From Streptomyces lydicus (GTDB lineage Bacteria > Actinomycetota > Actinomycetes > Streptomycetales > Streptomycetaceae): a stretch of DNA of 64,000 nucleotides. This document shows positions 33,310-42,179 of the stretch, piece by piece. The DNA is taken from the NCBI RefSeq assembly GCF_004125265.1, contig NZ_RDTE01000003.1, positions 3,472,001-3,536,000 of the forward strand. Reading direction: 5' to 3'. Every line of letters starts with the position of its first letter. The first letter of the stretch is position 1. Under the pieces are notes generated by a model. The model did not search any database. It was not told the origin of the DNA and worked only from the letters and a program-made list of their open reading frames with translations. A program made the translations under genes and the position numbers.

Positions 33310-33364
33310 AAAGGGCCCCGTGGCCGTCCGCAACCCCCCTCGCGGACGGTATCCGGGGCCCTTC
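33310..33364. terminator. Long composite hairpin, second of the pair
   Basis: AAAGGGCCCCG pairs with CGGGGCCCTT, and inside it CCGTCCGC pairs with GCGGACGG. On the left the stem follows AAAGCAAAG and on the right it continues into CGCTATA, so it could terminate transcription from either side. It insulates the GMC oxidoreductase operon (leftward) from the intergenic region. Confidence 0.7.
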
Positions 33365-33631
33365 GCTATAGGGGGAGTGCGCCCGGCGCACGGCCGTCGC
33401 CGGACTTGTCCTGCGCCCGGCTTTCGCGACGCCTACGGGGTGTCCGTGAGGCCTACGCGCGTCTCCCGTGAGGCTGCTGTGGCGGATGTGATCGACATCA
33501 CGGCAGGATTCTCGTTGAAGCGGCAACTTATTTCGGCCACCGCCGCCGGCCTGCCGTATACCTTCCCCGCGCCTTCCGCCCGCTGCCCGCCGTCAGCCGT
33601 CAGCCGCCCACCCTCCGCCGTCCGCCAGGCC

Positions 33632-35569
33632 CTACGTCACGGACTTCTTCGGCGGCACCGGCGGAACGGCCACGAACGGCAGCTTCAGCGCGCCGAAGGC
33701 CTGGGGCGGGACCGCGGGGCGGGCCGGCTCGACGGGCGCCAGCCGCCGGTAGGTCCGGCCCGGGGCGGGGCGCGGGTCCGGCTCGCCCTTGTTGGGCCAC
33801 AGCGACATCGCGCGCTCGGCCTGTGCGGTGATGGTCAGGGACGGGTTGACGCCGAGGTTGGCGGAGACCGCGGAGCCGTCGACGACCGAGATGCCCGGGT
33901 GTCCGTAGAGGCGGTGGTACGGGTCGATCACGCCGTGGTCCGCGTCCTCGCCGATCGGGCAGCCGCCCAGGAAGTGCGCGGTGAGCGGGGTGCCCATCAG
34001 CTCACCGATGTTGGAGCCCGCGAAGCCGTTGATCTCCTCGGACAGCAGCGTCGCCGCCCGGGTGGCCTCGGGGATCTGGTTCGGGTTCGGGGCCCCGTGC
34101 CCCTGGCGTGCGGTGAGCAGGCCCTTGCCCAGGCCCTTCGGCTTCCGGTACGTCGTCAGGGAGTTGTCGAGGGACTGCATGACCAGGCCGATGATGGTCC
34201 GCTCCGACCAGCGGTGGTTGGAGAGCGAGCGGAGCGCCAGCCAGGGGTGGCGGGCCACGTTGCCCAGCCAGCCCGCGACGCGTCCGGCGGGCCGGTAGGG
34301 GACCTGGAGGATCGTCATGCCCCCCATCGCGTTGGAGCCCTTGCCGTAGCGCACCGGCTCGATGTGGGTGTTCTCGTCGGGGTGGATCGACGACGTGATC
34401 GCCACGCCCTTGGTGAAGTCGGCCTTCGCCGCGCCGTGCCGCTTGCGGTAGCGGCGGTTGTCGGTCTGGGCGCCCACCAGGGCCTCGGAGTTGGTACGGG
34501 TCAGCGATCCGAGCCGGCCGGAGAGGTACGGGAGCCGCCCGCTGTCCTTCATGCGGTGCAGCAGGCTCTGGGTGCCGTAGGTGCCGGCCGCGAGGATCAC
34601 GCGCCGGGCCGTGAACGTACGGCCCGCGCCCTTCTTCTTGTTGTCGGTCGGCAGCGTGCCGACCGCGAAGCCGCCGCGGGAGTCCTCGGTGAGCGCGACG
34701 ACGGAGGTCATCGGGTGGATGACGGCTCCCGCCCGTTCGGCGAGGTAGAGGTAGTTCTCGTTGAGGGTGTTCTTCGCGCCGTGACGGCAGCCCGTCATGC
34801 ACTCGCCGCACTCGGTGCACGCCTTGCGGGAGGGGCCCGCGCCGCCGAAGTAGGGGTCCGCGACCTCTTCTCCGGGCGCCGCCTTCGCGGCTTTTGCCTC
34901 CTCCTCGCCGACGGCGTCCCGGCCGTCCCCGAAGAAGACACCGACCGGCGCCATGTGGAAGGAGTCGCCGACGCCCATGGCCTGCGCGGTCGCCTTGAGA
35001 TGCACATCGGACGGCGTCATCGTGGGGTTGAGCCGTACGCCCAGCATCCGACGCGCCTGGTCGTAGTACGGCTTCAACTCCTCCTGCCAGTCGGTGATGT
35101 GCTTCCACTGCGGGTCGTCGAAGAACGGCTCGGGCGGTACATAGAGGGTGTTGGCGTAGTTCAGCGAGCCTCCGCCGACCCCCGCACCCGCCAGGACCAT
35201 GACATTCCCCAGCAGATGGATGCGCTGGATGCCGTAGAGACCGAGGGCGGGGGCCCACAGATAGCTTTTGAGGTCCCAGGAGTTCTTCGGCAGCGTCTCG
35301 CGGGTGAAGCGGCGGCCGGCTTCGAGGACGCCGACGCGGTAGCCCTTCTCGGTCAGCCGGAGTGCGGAGACCGAGCCGCCGAAGCCGGAGCCGACGACGA
35401 GCACGTCGTAGTCGTAGGCGGGGCCGTCGGGGGCGGCGGGAGTGGCGGAAGTGGCGGGGCCGTCGGCACGGGGGTCGGGGGCGGCACGGTTCTCCGGACC
35501 GTCCTGGCCGTCCTGGGCGCCCCCGCCGCCGTTGGCGTCCTGATTCCGGGCAGAGTTCTCCTGGGGCAC
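33632..35569 (-). CDS. GMC-family FAD oxidoreductase with a four-cysteine motif
   Basis: 645 residues. FAD-binding Rossmann motif VLVVGSGFGGSVSALRL sits near residue 50, after a ~40-residue acidic low-complexity N-terminus. Glucose-methanol-choline features continue with AGAGVGGGSLNYANT and a C-terminal HFLGGCPIG and VNPSLTITA with the catalytic-region histidine/asparagine. Around residue 245 is CTECGECMTGC, a CxxCxxCxxxC cluster that could hold an iron-sulfur centre. The family oxidises alcohols and sterols; the substrate is unknown. GTG at 35569 is chosen by AGGGAG upstream. It lies 23 bp after the semialdehyde dehydrogenase, probably one operon, so both may act on the same metabolite (alcohol then aldehyde, or the reverse). 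Confidence 0.88.
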   Translation of the reverse strand: MPQENSARNQDANGGGGAQDGQDGPENRAAPDPRADGPATSATPAAPDGPAYDYDVLVVGSGFGGSVSALRLTEKGYRVGVLEAGRRFTRETLPKNSWDLKSYLWAPALGLYGIQRIHLLGNVMVLAGAGVGGGSLNYANTLYVPPEPFFDDPQWKHITDWQEELKPYYDQARRMLGVRLNPTMTPSDVHLKATAQAMGVGDSFHMAPVGVFFGDGRDAVGEEEAKAAKAAPGEEVADPYFGGAGPSRKACTECGECMTGCRHGAKNTLNENYLYLAERAGAVIHPMTSVVALTEDSRGGFAVGTLPTDNKKKGAGRTFTARRVILAAGTYGTQSLLHRMKDSGRLPYLSGRLGSLTRTNSEALVGAQTDNRRYRKRHGAAKADFTKGVAITSSIHPDENTHIEPVRYGKGSNAMGGMTILQVPYRPAGRVAGWLGNVARHPWLALRSLSNHRWSERTIIGLVMQSLDNSLTTYRKPKGLGKGLLTARQGHGAPNPNQIPEATRAATLLSEEINGFAGSNIGELMGTPLTAHFLGGCPIGEDADHGVIDPYHRLYGHPGISVVDGSAVSANLGVNPSLTITAQAERAMSLWPNKGEPDPRPAPGRTYRRLAPVEPARPAVPPQAFGALKLPFVAVPPVPPKKSVT

Positions 35570-35592
35570 TGGCTCTCCCTGCTGAGGGGGTG

Positions 35593-37335
35593 TTAGCGGA
35601 GTCGGAGCGCCTTCATCGCGCGCAGGCTGCGGGTCATGAACTGGGCGTACTTCTCGTCGGTCATTCCGAAGGACGGCGCCAGCGGCATCAGGCGCTGGTG
35701 GGCGACGGTCTGCGCCTCGGTGTACTTGAGGATGCCCTCGGAGCCGTGCCGGCGGCCCAGGCCCGAGTCCCCCATGCCACCCATCGGCGCCTGCACGCTG
35801 GCGTACCCGGCGGCGTAGCACTCATTGACGTTGACCGTGCCGGTGCGCAGCCGGGCGGCGACCGCGCGGCCGCGGCGGCCGTCCTTGGTCCAGACGCTGG
35901 AATTGAGGCCGTACGGGGTGGCGTTGGCGAGCGCCACCACCTCGTCCTCGTCGCGGAAGCGGTAGAGCGAGACGACAGGGCCGAAGGTCTCCTCGTCGCA
36001 GACCGCCATCGGAGCCTGGACGCCGTCGAGGATGGTCGGCTCGTAGAAGAGCGGGCCGATGTCGGGGCGGGGGCGGCCGCCGGCGACCAGCCGGGCGCCC
36101 TTGGCGACGGCCTCGTCGACATGGCGGGTGACGGTCTCCAGCTGCCGCTCGCCGACCAGGGAGCCCATGTCGGCGCCGTAGGCGAGGGAGTTGCCCAGCC
36201 GCATCGCCTTCGTACGCGCGGCGAAGCGCTGGAGGAAGTCGTCGGCGATGGATTCGTGGACGTAGAGCCGCTCGATGGAGATGCACAGCTGCCCGGCGGA
36301 GGCGAAGCAGCCGCGGACGGCGCCGGCGGCGGCCTTCTCCACATCGGCGTCCTGGAGCACCAACATGGCGTTCTTTCCGCCGAGTTCGAGGGAGACGCCG
36401 ACCAGCCGGGCGGCGGCGCCCTGGGCGACCTCGCGGCCCGTACGGGTCGAGCCGGTGAAGGAGACGTAGTCGGCGTGCTCGACGACGGCGGGGCCGACGA
36501 CCGGGCCCTCGCCGAGTACGACCTGCCAGACGTCCTCCGGCAGCCCGGCCTCGATGAGCTGTTCCCGGGCCCACAGCGCGGTCAGCGCGGTCTCCGTGTC
36601 GGGCTTCATGACGACGGCGTTGCCCGCGACGAAGGCCGGCAGGGCGTCGCCGACGGACAGCTCGAAGGGGTAGTTCCAGGGGGCTATCTGCCCCACGACG
36701 CCGCGGGGCTGGCGGAGTTCGGTGACCTTGGTGAGGGTCGGTACGACGCCGGTGCGGGCCTTGGGCTTGAGGTAGGCGTGGGCCTTGCGGCCGTAGTGGC
36801 GGGCGGTGACGGCGACCGCCTGCACCTCCTCATGGGCGTGCAGCCGCGCCTTGCCGGTCTCCAGCTGGATCAGGTCGAGCACTTCGGCCTGGCGGCGCAG
36901 CACCAGGTCGTGGAAGCGCAGCAGCACCGCGGCGCGCTGCTTGACCGGGACCTTGGCCCAGCGCTCCTGGGCGGCGCGGGCCCGCTCGAAGGCGGTGGCG
37001 ACGTCCTCGGGGGTGGACTCGGGCAGGTCGGCCAGCTTCTCGCCGGTGAACGGGGTGTGGTTGGCGGTGCGGTTCGTGCCGACCACACCACGGGTGAGCC
37101 GGGCGGCGAGTTCGGGGGTGACCACGTCCGCCGCGGTACGGGCGCCCGCCGGGGTGGCGGCGACCGGGTTGCCGTCGGCGGGGGCGGCGGGGGCCTCGTC
37201 GGCCGCGGGAGCCTCGCCGGCCGCGGGCGTCTCGGCGGGCGCTGGCGTCTCGGCGGGCGCCTCGGGGGCGGGGGCCTCCGGGGCCGCGGCGGGGGCCTCG
37301 GGGGAGGCGGTTCCGGTGTCCTGCGAGTCCGTCAT
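35593..37335 (-). CDS. Succinate-semialdehyde dehydrogenase (NAD(P)+)-type aldehyde dehydrogenase
   Basis: 580 residues; ordinary family members have about 480-540. The extra length is an N-terminal Pro/Ala/Glu repeat (APAAAPEAPAPEAPAETPAP) of ~65 residues. The aldehyde dehydrogenase core shows APWNYPFELSVGDALPAF, the catalytic glutamate in SLELGGKNAM, and the catalytic cysteine 351 in GQLCISIERL. The profile fits the actinobacterial succinic semialdehyde dehydrogenase group, which feeds succinate from 4-aminobutyrate breakdown into the TCA cycle. ATG at 37335 was taken without a clear ribosome binding site. It is the first gene of an operon with the GMC oxidoreductase. Confidence 0.88.
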   Translation of the reverse strand: MTDSQDTGTASPEAPAAAPEAPAPEAPAETPAPAETPAAGEAPAADEAPAAPADGNPVAATPAGARTAADVVTPELAARLTRGVVGTNRTANHTPFTGEKLADLPESTPEDVATAFERARAAQERWAKVPVKQRAAVLLRFHDLVLRRQAEVLDLIQLETGKARLHAHEEVQAVAVTARHYGRKAHAYLKPKARTGVVPTLTKVTELRQPRGVVGQIAPWNYPFELSVGDALPAFVAGNAVVMKPDTETALTALWAREQLIEAGLPEDVWQVVLGEGPVVGPAVVEHADYVSFTGSTRTGREVAQGAAARLVGVSLELGGKNAMLVLQDADVEKAAAGAVRGCFASAGQLCISIERLYVHESIADDFLQRFAARTKAMRLGNSLAYGADMGSLVGERQLETVTRHVDEAVAKGARLVAGGRPRPDIGPLFYEPTILDGVQAPMAVCDEETFGPVVSLYRFRDEDEVVALANATPYGLNSSVWTKDGRRGRAVAARLRTGTVNVNECYAAGYASVQAPMGGMGDSGLGRRHGSEGILKYTEAQTVAHQRLMPLAPSFGMTDEKYAQFMTRSLRAMKALRLR

Positions 37336-37558
37336 GTCGGCGAGCGTATTCCTCCCACGACGCTTTGTGTACCCGGGAGTAATGAGTTTTCACACCGTCC
37401 GCACCATCGCGCCAGTGTCCGCTGGCCGCAAGGGGGCTGGTCTGGGAGGACCGGGGCCGCGGGGCACGCGACGCGGCACCGGGTCACGCCTCCGGGGCAC
37501 ACCTCCGGTCACACCCCGGGCTCCCGGTCACGCGCCGGGCCCCCGGTCACGCCCCGCC

Positions 37559-39772
37559 TCACGTCCCGGTCAGCCGGAAGGCGTCGAGCGCGGTGTCGAG
37601 GTGCCGCGCGGCCTCGGTGCGCGCGCCGACCGGGGAGGAGATCCACACGTCGATCATCCGGCCGCCCTCGTCCCAGCTGAGGTCGTAGGTGCGGCGGGGG
37701 CCGCCGTCCTGCGCGCCACCGTCCCAGACGAACTCCCAGCGCCCGGCCCGGAGCCCGTGGTGGGTGGTCGCGGTGAGCTGCCCCTGACGGTAGCCGCGGT
37801 AGTGCGCGGGACCCTCCGCATCCGCCGTCCGCATCGCGCCCAGCGGCCCTTCCGGGACCCGCTTCCGCAGCTGGATGCCGATCCGGAACCGTCTGCCCTG
37901 AGAGGAGTAGTAGACGCGGTCGTTCTCGTACGAGCGGGTGAAGCCGTCCGGTACGGCGAGCACGAAGCCGGCCGGGTCGTGGACGAGGCGGTAGCCGGCG
38001 GGGATCGTGCCGGTGGCCACCGGGGAGGGCGACGAGGTGATCGTGACGGTGGGGTGCCCGCCGACGGGGGCGGGGGTCCGCGCAGGTCCCGGCCCCGGCC
38101 CCGGCCCCCCTTCCGAGGCTTGTGGGGAGCGGCCGCCGGTTCTGCCGTCGCTCCCGTCCGGGCGCGTCCCGTCCGGGTGCATCAGCAGGACGGCCAGGCC
38201 CGCGCCCGCGCCGCCGATCACCACCGCCGCGAGCGCCATCAGCAGAGCGGTGCGGAGCCGGCCGGTGTGCGGCCGGGCGGCCACCGCCAGCGCCCGGTCG
38301 TCGAGGGAGGCACGGGTCGGTGCGCCCGGGGCCCGGCCGCTTGCCCGGCCGTCGGCACGTGCGCCCGCGTGCGCGGCCGGCGGCCCGGCGTCTTCGCCGC
38401 CGCCTTCACCGCCGCTCCCGTCTCCGCCTCTCCCCTCTCTGCTTCCGTCTTCGCCTCCGTCTCCGCTTCCGTCTCCGCATCCGTCTTCGCTTCCGTCTCC
38501 GCATCCGTCTCCGGTGGGCGTACGGCCGGGGACAGTCGGGGTCGCGGGCGGCGCTCCCGGGGCCAACGGGTCCTCGCTGGACGGGTGTTCGCTGGGCAGG
38601 CCGTCGCCGGGGCCGTCGTGCGGGGAGGCGTGGACGTCGGGCCCGGGGCGGTGCGGGGCGTGCGGGCCACTGGGGCGGGGCCCGGCCGGTCCCGGCGGCC
38701 CGCTCGCGCCCGCCACGGCCTCGGCGGCGCGGCCGGCGGCCCCGTCGCCGGCGTCATGCCCGTCACGTCCGTCACCCCCGTCCCCCGCATCACGCCCGTG
38801 GCCGTAGCCGTGGCCGCGATCACGGCCGCCCCCATGACCGTGACCGTGGCCATGGCCCTGACCGCGCCCCTGACCGCGCCCGGCCCCCTGGTCGCCGGCC
38901 CCGCGTTCCGGGGAGCGGCCCGACCGCAGATAGCCGCGCAACAGCCGCTCCGTCTCGGCGGCCCCCAGCCGGCGCTCCGGATCGCGCTCCAGCAAGCCCT
39001 CGACGACGGCACGTAACGCCCGTGCGGCCTCCGGGAATTCGATGTCCTCGTCCACCACGGCGTGCAGCACACCGCCCAGCGAGTCGCGGTGGAACGGCGA
39101 GGCACCGCTGAGCGCGGCGCACAGCAGCACCCCGAGCGACCAGAGATCGGCCTCGGGCCCCGTGCCGCGGCCGGACATCCGTTCCGGCGCGGTGTATTCG
39201 GGTGAGCCGACGAAACTGCCGGTGTCGGTCAGCGTGGTGACCCCGGGCACCTGGGCGATACCGAAGTCGGTGAGCACGACCCGGCCGGTGCCCGACTCCA
39301 TCAGGACGTTGGCGGGCTTGATGTCCCGGTGCAGCACCCCGCGGGTGTGCGCGGCCCGCAGCGCGCCCAGCAGCGCGACACCGATCCGGGCGGCCTCGCG
39401 CGGCGCGACCGGCCCGCCGCTCTGCAGCCGGTCGGCCAGCGACGGGCCCTCCACCAGCTCCATCACGATCCACGGCCGGCCGTCCTGCTCGACGACGTCA
39501 TGCACGACAATCACATTCGGGTGCTTGATCCCGGCGACCGTCCGTGCCTCCCGCACCGCCCGCTCACGCTGTACCCGCGGCTCGGGCCGGGCCGCCGCCC
39601 CGCCATCACCCTCACCGGCTTCCTCGTCCAAGTGCAGCTCCTTCACCGCGACTTGGCGGGCCAGCAGCTCGTCGGTGGCGCGCCAGACCGTCCCCATACC
39701 GCCGCAGCCGAGCCGAACTTCCAGGCGGTACCGGCCACCGATCAGCCGGCCCTCGCCCCCGAAGATCCCCAT
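37559..39772 (-). CDS. Membrane Ser/Thr protein kinase, second of the window
   Basis: 737 residues. Kinase domain up to ~275: GCGGMGTVW loop, VAVKEL lysine, HRDIKPANV catalytic loop, DFGIAQ, and APERM. Then comes a very long low-complexity linker rich in His/Gly (GQGHGHGHGHGGGRDRGHG), Pro, and Asp/Gly (DGCGDGSEDGCGDGSGDGG). A membrane helix (LLMALAAVVIGGAGAGLAVLL) and a C-terminal outside domain with AGYRLVHDPAGFVLAVPDGF follow, related to that of the kinase at 20112 and probably of the same Mog1/PsbP-like fold. ATG at 39772 was chosen at MGIFGGEGR; an upstream in-frame start adds a few residues. It is convergent with nothing and divergent from the membrane protein at 40089. Confidence 0.92.
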   Translation of the reverse strand: MGIFGGEGRLIGGRYRLEVRLGCGGMGTVWRATDELLARQVAVKELHLDEEAGEGDGGAAARPEPRVQRERAVREARTVAGIKHPNVIVVHDVVEQDGRPWIVMELVEGPSLADRLQSGGPVAPREAARIGVALLGALRAAHTRGVLHRDIKPANVLMESGTGRVVLTDFGIAQVPGVTTLTDTGSFVGSPEYTAPERMSGRGTGPEADLWSLGVLLCAALSGASPFHRDSLGGVLHAVVDEDIEFPEAARALRAVVEGLLERDPERRLGAAETERLLRGYLRSGRSPERGAGDQGAGRGQGRGQGHGHGHGHGGGRDRGHGYGHGRDAGDGGDGRDGHDAGDGAAGRAAEAVAGASGPPGPAGPRPSGPHAPHRPGPDVHASPHDGPGDGLPSEHPSSEDPLAPGAPPATPTVPGRTPTGDGCGDGSEDGCGDGSGDGGEDGSREGRGGDGSGGEGGGEDAGPPAAHAGARADGRASGRAPGAPTRASLDDRALAVAARPHTGRLRTALLMALAAVVIGGAGAGLAVLLMHPDGTRPDGSDGRTGGRSPQASEGGPGPGPGPARTPAPVGGHPTVTITSSPSPVATGTIPAGYRLVHDPAGFVLAVPDGFTRSYENDRVYYSSQGRRFRIGIQLRKRVPEGPLGAMRTADAEGPAHYRGYRQGQLTATTHHGLRAGRWEFVWDGGAQDGGPRRTYDLSWDEGGRMIDVWISSPVGARTEAARHLDTALDAFRLTGT

Positions 39773-40088
39773 GGGCCCATCTTCCCGCACCGGCCCCTCA
39801 CGGGAAGGGCGTCACCTCGGGGACCGGCCAAGGTCGCCCGTGCCGTGATGCCGCCCCGGCCCGTAGTGATCCACCGCCCCTGCGGGAGCAGTTGGCACGC
39901 TTACCCCTTGCCGCGCCGCCCGTGGAGACAGTTGCCGCACTGCGGCCCCCGAGAACCCCGAACCGCACGACACACGGGGTGGAACCTCCACCTGCTCTCC
40001 CACCGTCCTTGACACAGTGAGGCTGTGAGGCTGTCGTACGGCGAACAAGCCGGTGCGGTGGCCACGAGGAGCGGATCGGGGGTCGGTC
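39773..40088. other. Divergent intergenic region between kinase and membrane-protein genes
   Basis: 316 bp. TTGACA at 40009-40014 with a doublet of GAGGCTGT (40018-40034) is the most promoter-like part for the rightward gene, but no clear -10 follows. I see no gene or hairpin. Confidence 0.4.
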
Positions 40089-41192
40089 ATGGTGATGCAG
40101 GACGGTGGAACGGTGGATGTCCGTCCGGGCGCCGACCCGGGCCGGGCCGCCCCGGAGCACGGCGGTGCCTACCGTACGACCGCCACGTCCCTCGCCCTCT
40201 ACTCCGGCGTACTGCTCGCCTGGACCGCCTACGGCATCGCCCAAGGGGACGGCAATACCTGGGACTTCCTGGAAGGCCTGTTCAACCCGGGCGCCTCCCC
40301 CACGACGCAGATCCTCGGCCCGTACGAATGGGCCTTCACCGTCGGCTTCCTGGCGATCGCCGGACTGGCACTGGCCCGGCGGCGGGTGGCGCGCTCCGCG
40401 GCGCTGCTGTGCGGTTGGGTGCTGCTCGCCGTCTCCCTGCGGGAGGGGGTGGGCCTCACCGATGCCGCCTACCGCGATCTGTACCACCACGACCCGCTGG
40501 GCGGCTGGGTGCTCGCCACCCGCGGGCTGGGGCTGGTGGTGGCGCTGGTCGTACTGTGCACGATGTTCCCGGCCACCGAACGCCGCCGCGGCGGGCGCCC
40601 GTCCACCACGGCGGTGGACGGCCCGGCAGCGGACGACCTGGCGGTGGACGGCCCGGCGGCGAGCGGTCTGGCGGCGAACGGCCCGGAAATCTGGCAGCGC
40701 CGCCCCTCACGGATCTGCGGGATGCTGTTCCTGCTGATGTCCCTGGCACGCCTCGGCTGGCTCGTCGGCGATCTGGCGACCCCCGAGGGGAACGTGGGCC
40801 ACTACCTGCACGACGCGGTCGACGGCTCGGTGCTCGGCACCCTCGACCTGGCGGCGCCCAGCGCGTTCACCACCCTCGGATCGGTGCTCGCTCTCCTCGT
40901 CCTCGGAGTGCTGGCCGTACGAGGACGACGGGAAGTGCGCGGCGCGCTCCTGGTGTTCGCCGCGCTGGAGCTGTACATGACCGTGCGGACCGTCGTCCTG
41001 CTGACCGTGACGGACTTCTTCAACCGCTCCTTCGACACCCCCCAGGGCGCCCTGTCCCTCGTCACGACCGCCTATGCGCTGGCGGCCATGACCTCGGTGG
41101 TCGTCCTGGCCACCGGCCGCGGCTTCGGCCCGCACGGCATGCGGGCGGACGGGTTGCGGGCGGCGGCGATGGGACGCGGCGGGGGGCTGTAG
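40089..41192 (+). CDS. Multispanning membrane protein of unknown function
   Basis: 367 residues from ATG at 40089 (an ATG six bases on is equally possible). Roughly eight membrane helices in two blocks are separated by a cytoplasmic-looking low-complexity loop with repeated AVDGPAADDLAVDGPAASGL units near residue 185. Conserved aromatic and charged residues (DGNTWDFLEGLFNPGASPTT, DAAYRDLYHHDPLGGW) lie in predicted outside loops. I do not recognise the family. It is rightward and convergent with the HAD hydrolase gene; the gap between them is a short CCGGTTTCCCCC repeat. Confidence 0.75.
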   Translation: MVMQDGGTVDVRPGADPGRAAPEHGGAYRTTATSLALYSGVLLAWTAYGIAQGDGNTWDFLEGLFNPGASPTTQILGPYEWAFTVGFLAIAGLALARRRVARSAALLCGWVLLAVSLREGVGLTDAAYRDLYHHDPLGGWVLATRGLGLVVALVVLCTMFPATERRRGGRPSTTAVDGPAADDLAVDGPAASGLAANGPEIWQRRPSRICGMLFLLMSLARLGWLVGDLATPEGNVGHYLHDAVDGSVLGTLDLAAPSAFTTLGSVLALLVLGVLAVRGRREVRGALLVFAALELYMTVRTVVLLTVTDFFNRSFDTPQGALSLVTTAYALAAMTSVVVLATGRGFGPHGMRADGLRAAAMGRGGGL

Positions 41193-41245
41193 CGTCACGC
41201 CCCAGTTTCCCCCGGTTTCCCCCGATGCCCCCGTGCCCCCCGGTG

Positions 41246-41938
41246 TCACGCCCCGGCTTCCCGGCCCAGCCCCCTGGCCCAGTCGAGCAATTCGGGGTCG
41301 GCCAAGCTGCCGCCCAGCCAGTCGTGGTCGAGATCGGCTCCCGGAAGGGACGGGACGACCGCGACGTAGAGCCCGGCAGCACGCGCCGAGGCGATGCCCG
41401 TGGCCGAGTCCTCGAAGGCGACGGAACGCTCCGGGTCGGCACCGAGCGCGGCGCATGCCGTGAGGTAGAGCTCCGGTGCGGGCTTGGGGGAACGCACCTC
41501 GTCGGCGGCGAACGAGTGGGTGAAGCAATCGGCGAGGCCGGCCGACCACAGCGCCGCGTCCAGCAGTTCCCTGGGGCTGTTGCTGGCCACGGCGACGGGA
41601 ACGGCCGCCCGGCAGGCGCGCACCAGGTCCGCCGCCCCGGGGAGAGCCGCGGCGCCCCGGGACAGCTCCTTGCGGACCCTTTCGAGGAGTTCGGCGGCGA
41701 TTTCGGCACCGGCGTCGGGGCGCCCGAAGTACTGCGCCATGGCCTCACCGGCGGCCTCCACGGTGCGGCCGATGACCAGGGCCTTCTGTTCAGGCCCGAA
41801 GGGATGGCCGTGCGCCGCGAAGATGGCCGTTTCCGCGACGGTCGCGCAGACCTCCGTGTCGACCAGCAAGCCGTCGCAGTCGAAGACCACGGCCTCGGCG
41901 CCGGCGGGGAGCGCACGCATGCTCTTGTCCTTGATCAT
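41246..41938 (-). CDS. HAD-superfamily sugar phosphatase/beta-phosphoglucomutase-like hydrolase
   Basis: 230 residues. The nucleophile motif VVFDCDGLLVDTE lies near residue 14, motif II VAVASNSPRELL and motif III/IV KPAPELYLTACAALG with FEDSATGIASARAAG follow, so the enzyme looks complete. The family dephosphorylates sugar phosphates such as 2-deoxyglucose 6-phosphate or fructose 1-phosphate, or isomerises beta-glucose 1-phosphate; the substrate cannot be told. ATG at 41938 has no ribosome binding site; the ATG at 41920 has AAGGAC and may be the real start. Confidence 0.88.
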   Translation of the reverse strand: MIKDKSMRALPAGAEAVVFDCDGLLVDTEVCATVAETAIFAAHGHPFGPEQKALVIGRTVEAAGEAMAQYFGRPDAGAEIAAELLERVRKELSRGAAALPGAADLVRACRAAVPVAVASNSPRELLDAALWSAGLADCFTHSFAADEVRSPKPAPELYLTACAALGADPERSVAFEDSATGIASARAAGLYVAVVPSLPGADLDHDWLGGSLADPELLDWARGLGREAGA

Positions 41939-42179
41939 GAGCGAACACAGTAGGCCGGACCCTCCGGAACGTCCACGTTTTTGCCCGGAATCGGGCAGGA
42001 ATGGCGGCATTCGCCGCTGATTTCACGCCACGCCCCTCAGGCGAGGTGCCCGGCATACACCCCACATGACCTGGGGTCAGCCGGTCCGTCCCGGCTCCCC
42101 CGGAACGAGGACGCCCAGCGGGCTTGAGCGCCGCGCACGGGCGTAGCGTGGCCGGTACGTCCTTCTCGCGGGGGTGGCC

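Larger units (their letters stand above)
32577..33631. other. Long intergenic region (1 kb) with hairpins and no supported gene
   Basis: Open frames exist on both strands but none has a ribosome binding site, recognisable motif or clean codon bias. The region starts with GC-rich repeats (GGCCGGCTGCCGGG, GGTCGGTTTCGGGG-like doublets), contains several ggtcgg/ccgacc inverted pairs around 33066-33110, and ends with a double hairpin (see 33274 and 33310). An 11-C run lies at 33251-33261. A decayed gene or a noncoding RNA cannot be excluded. Confidence 0.45.

Noticed and set aside
32849..33526. A 225-codon open frame on the minus strand in the guaA-GMC gap
   Set aside because: No ribosome binding site, no motif, spans strong hairpins, and codon bias is poor.
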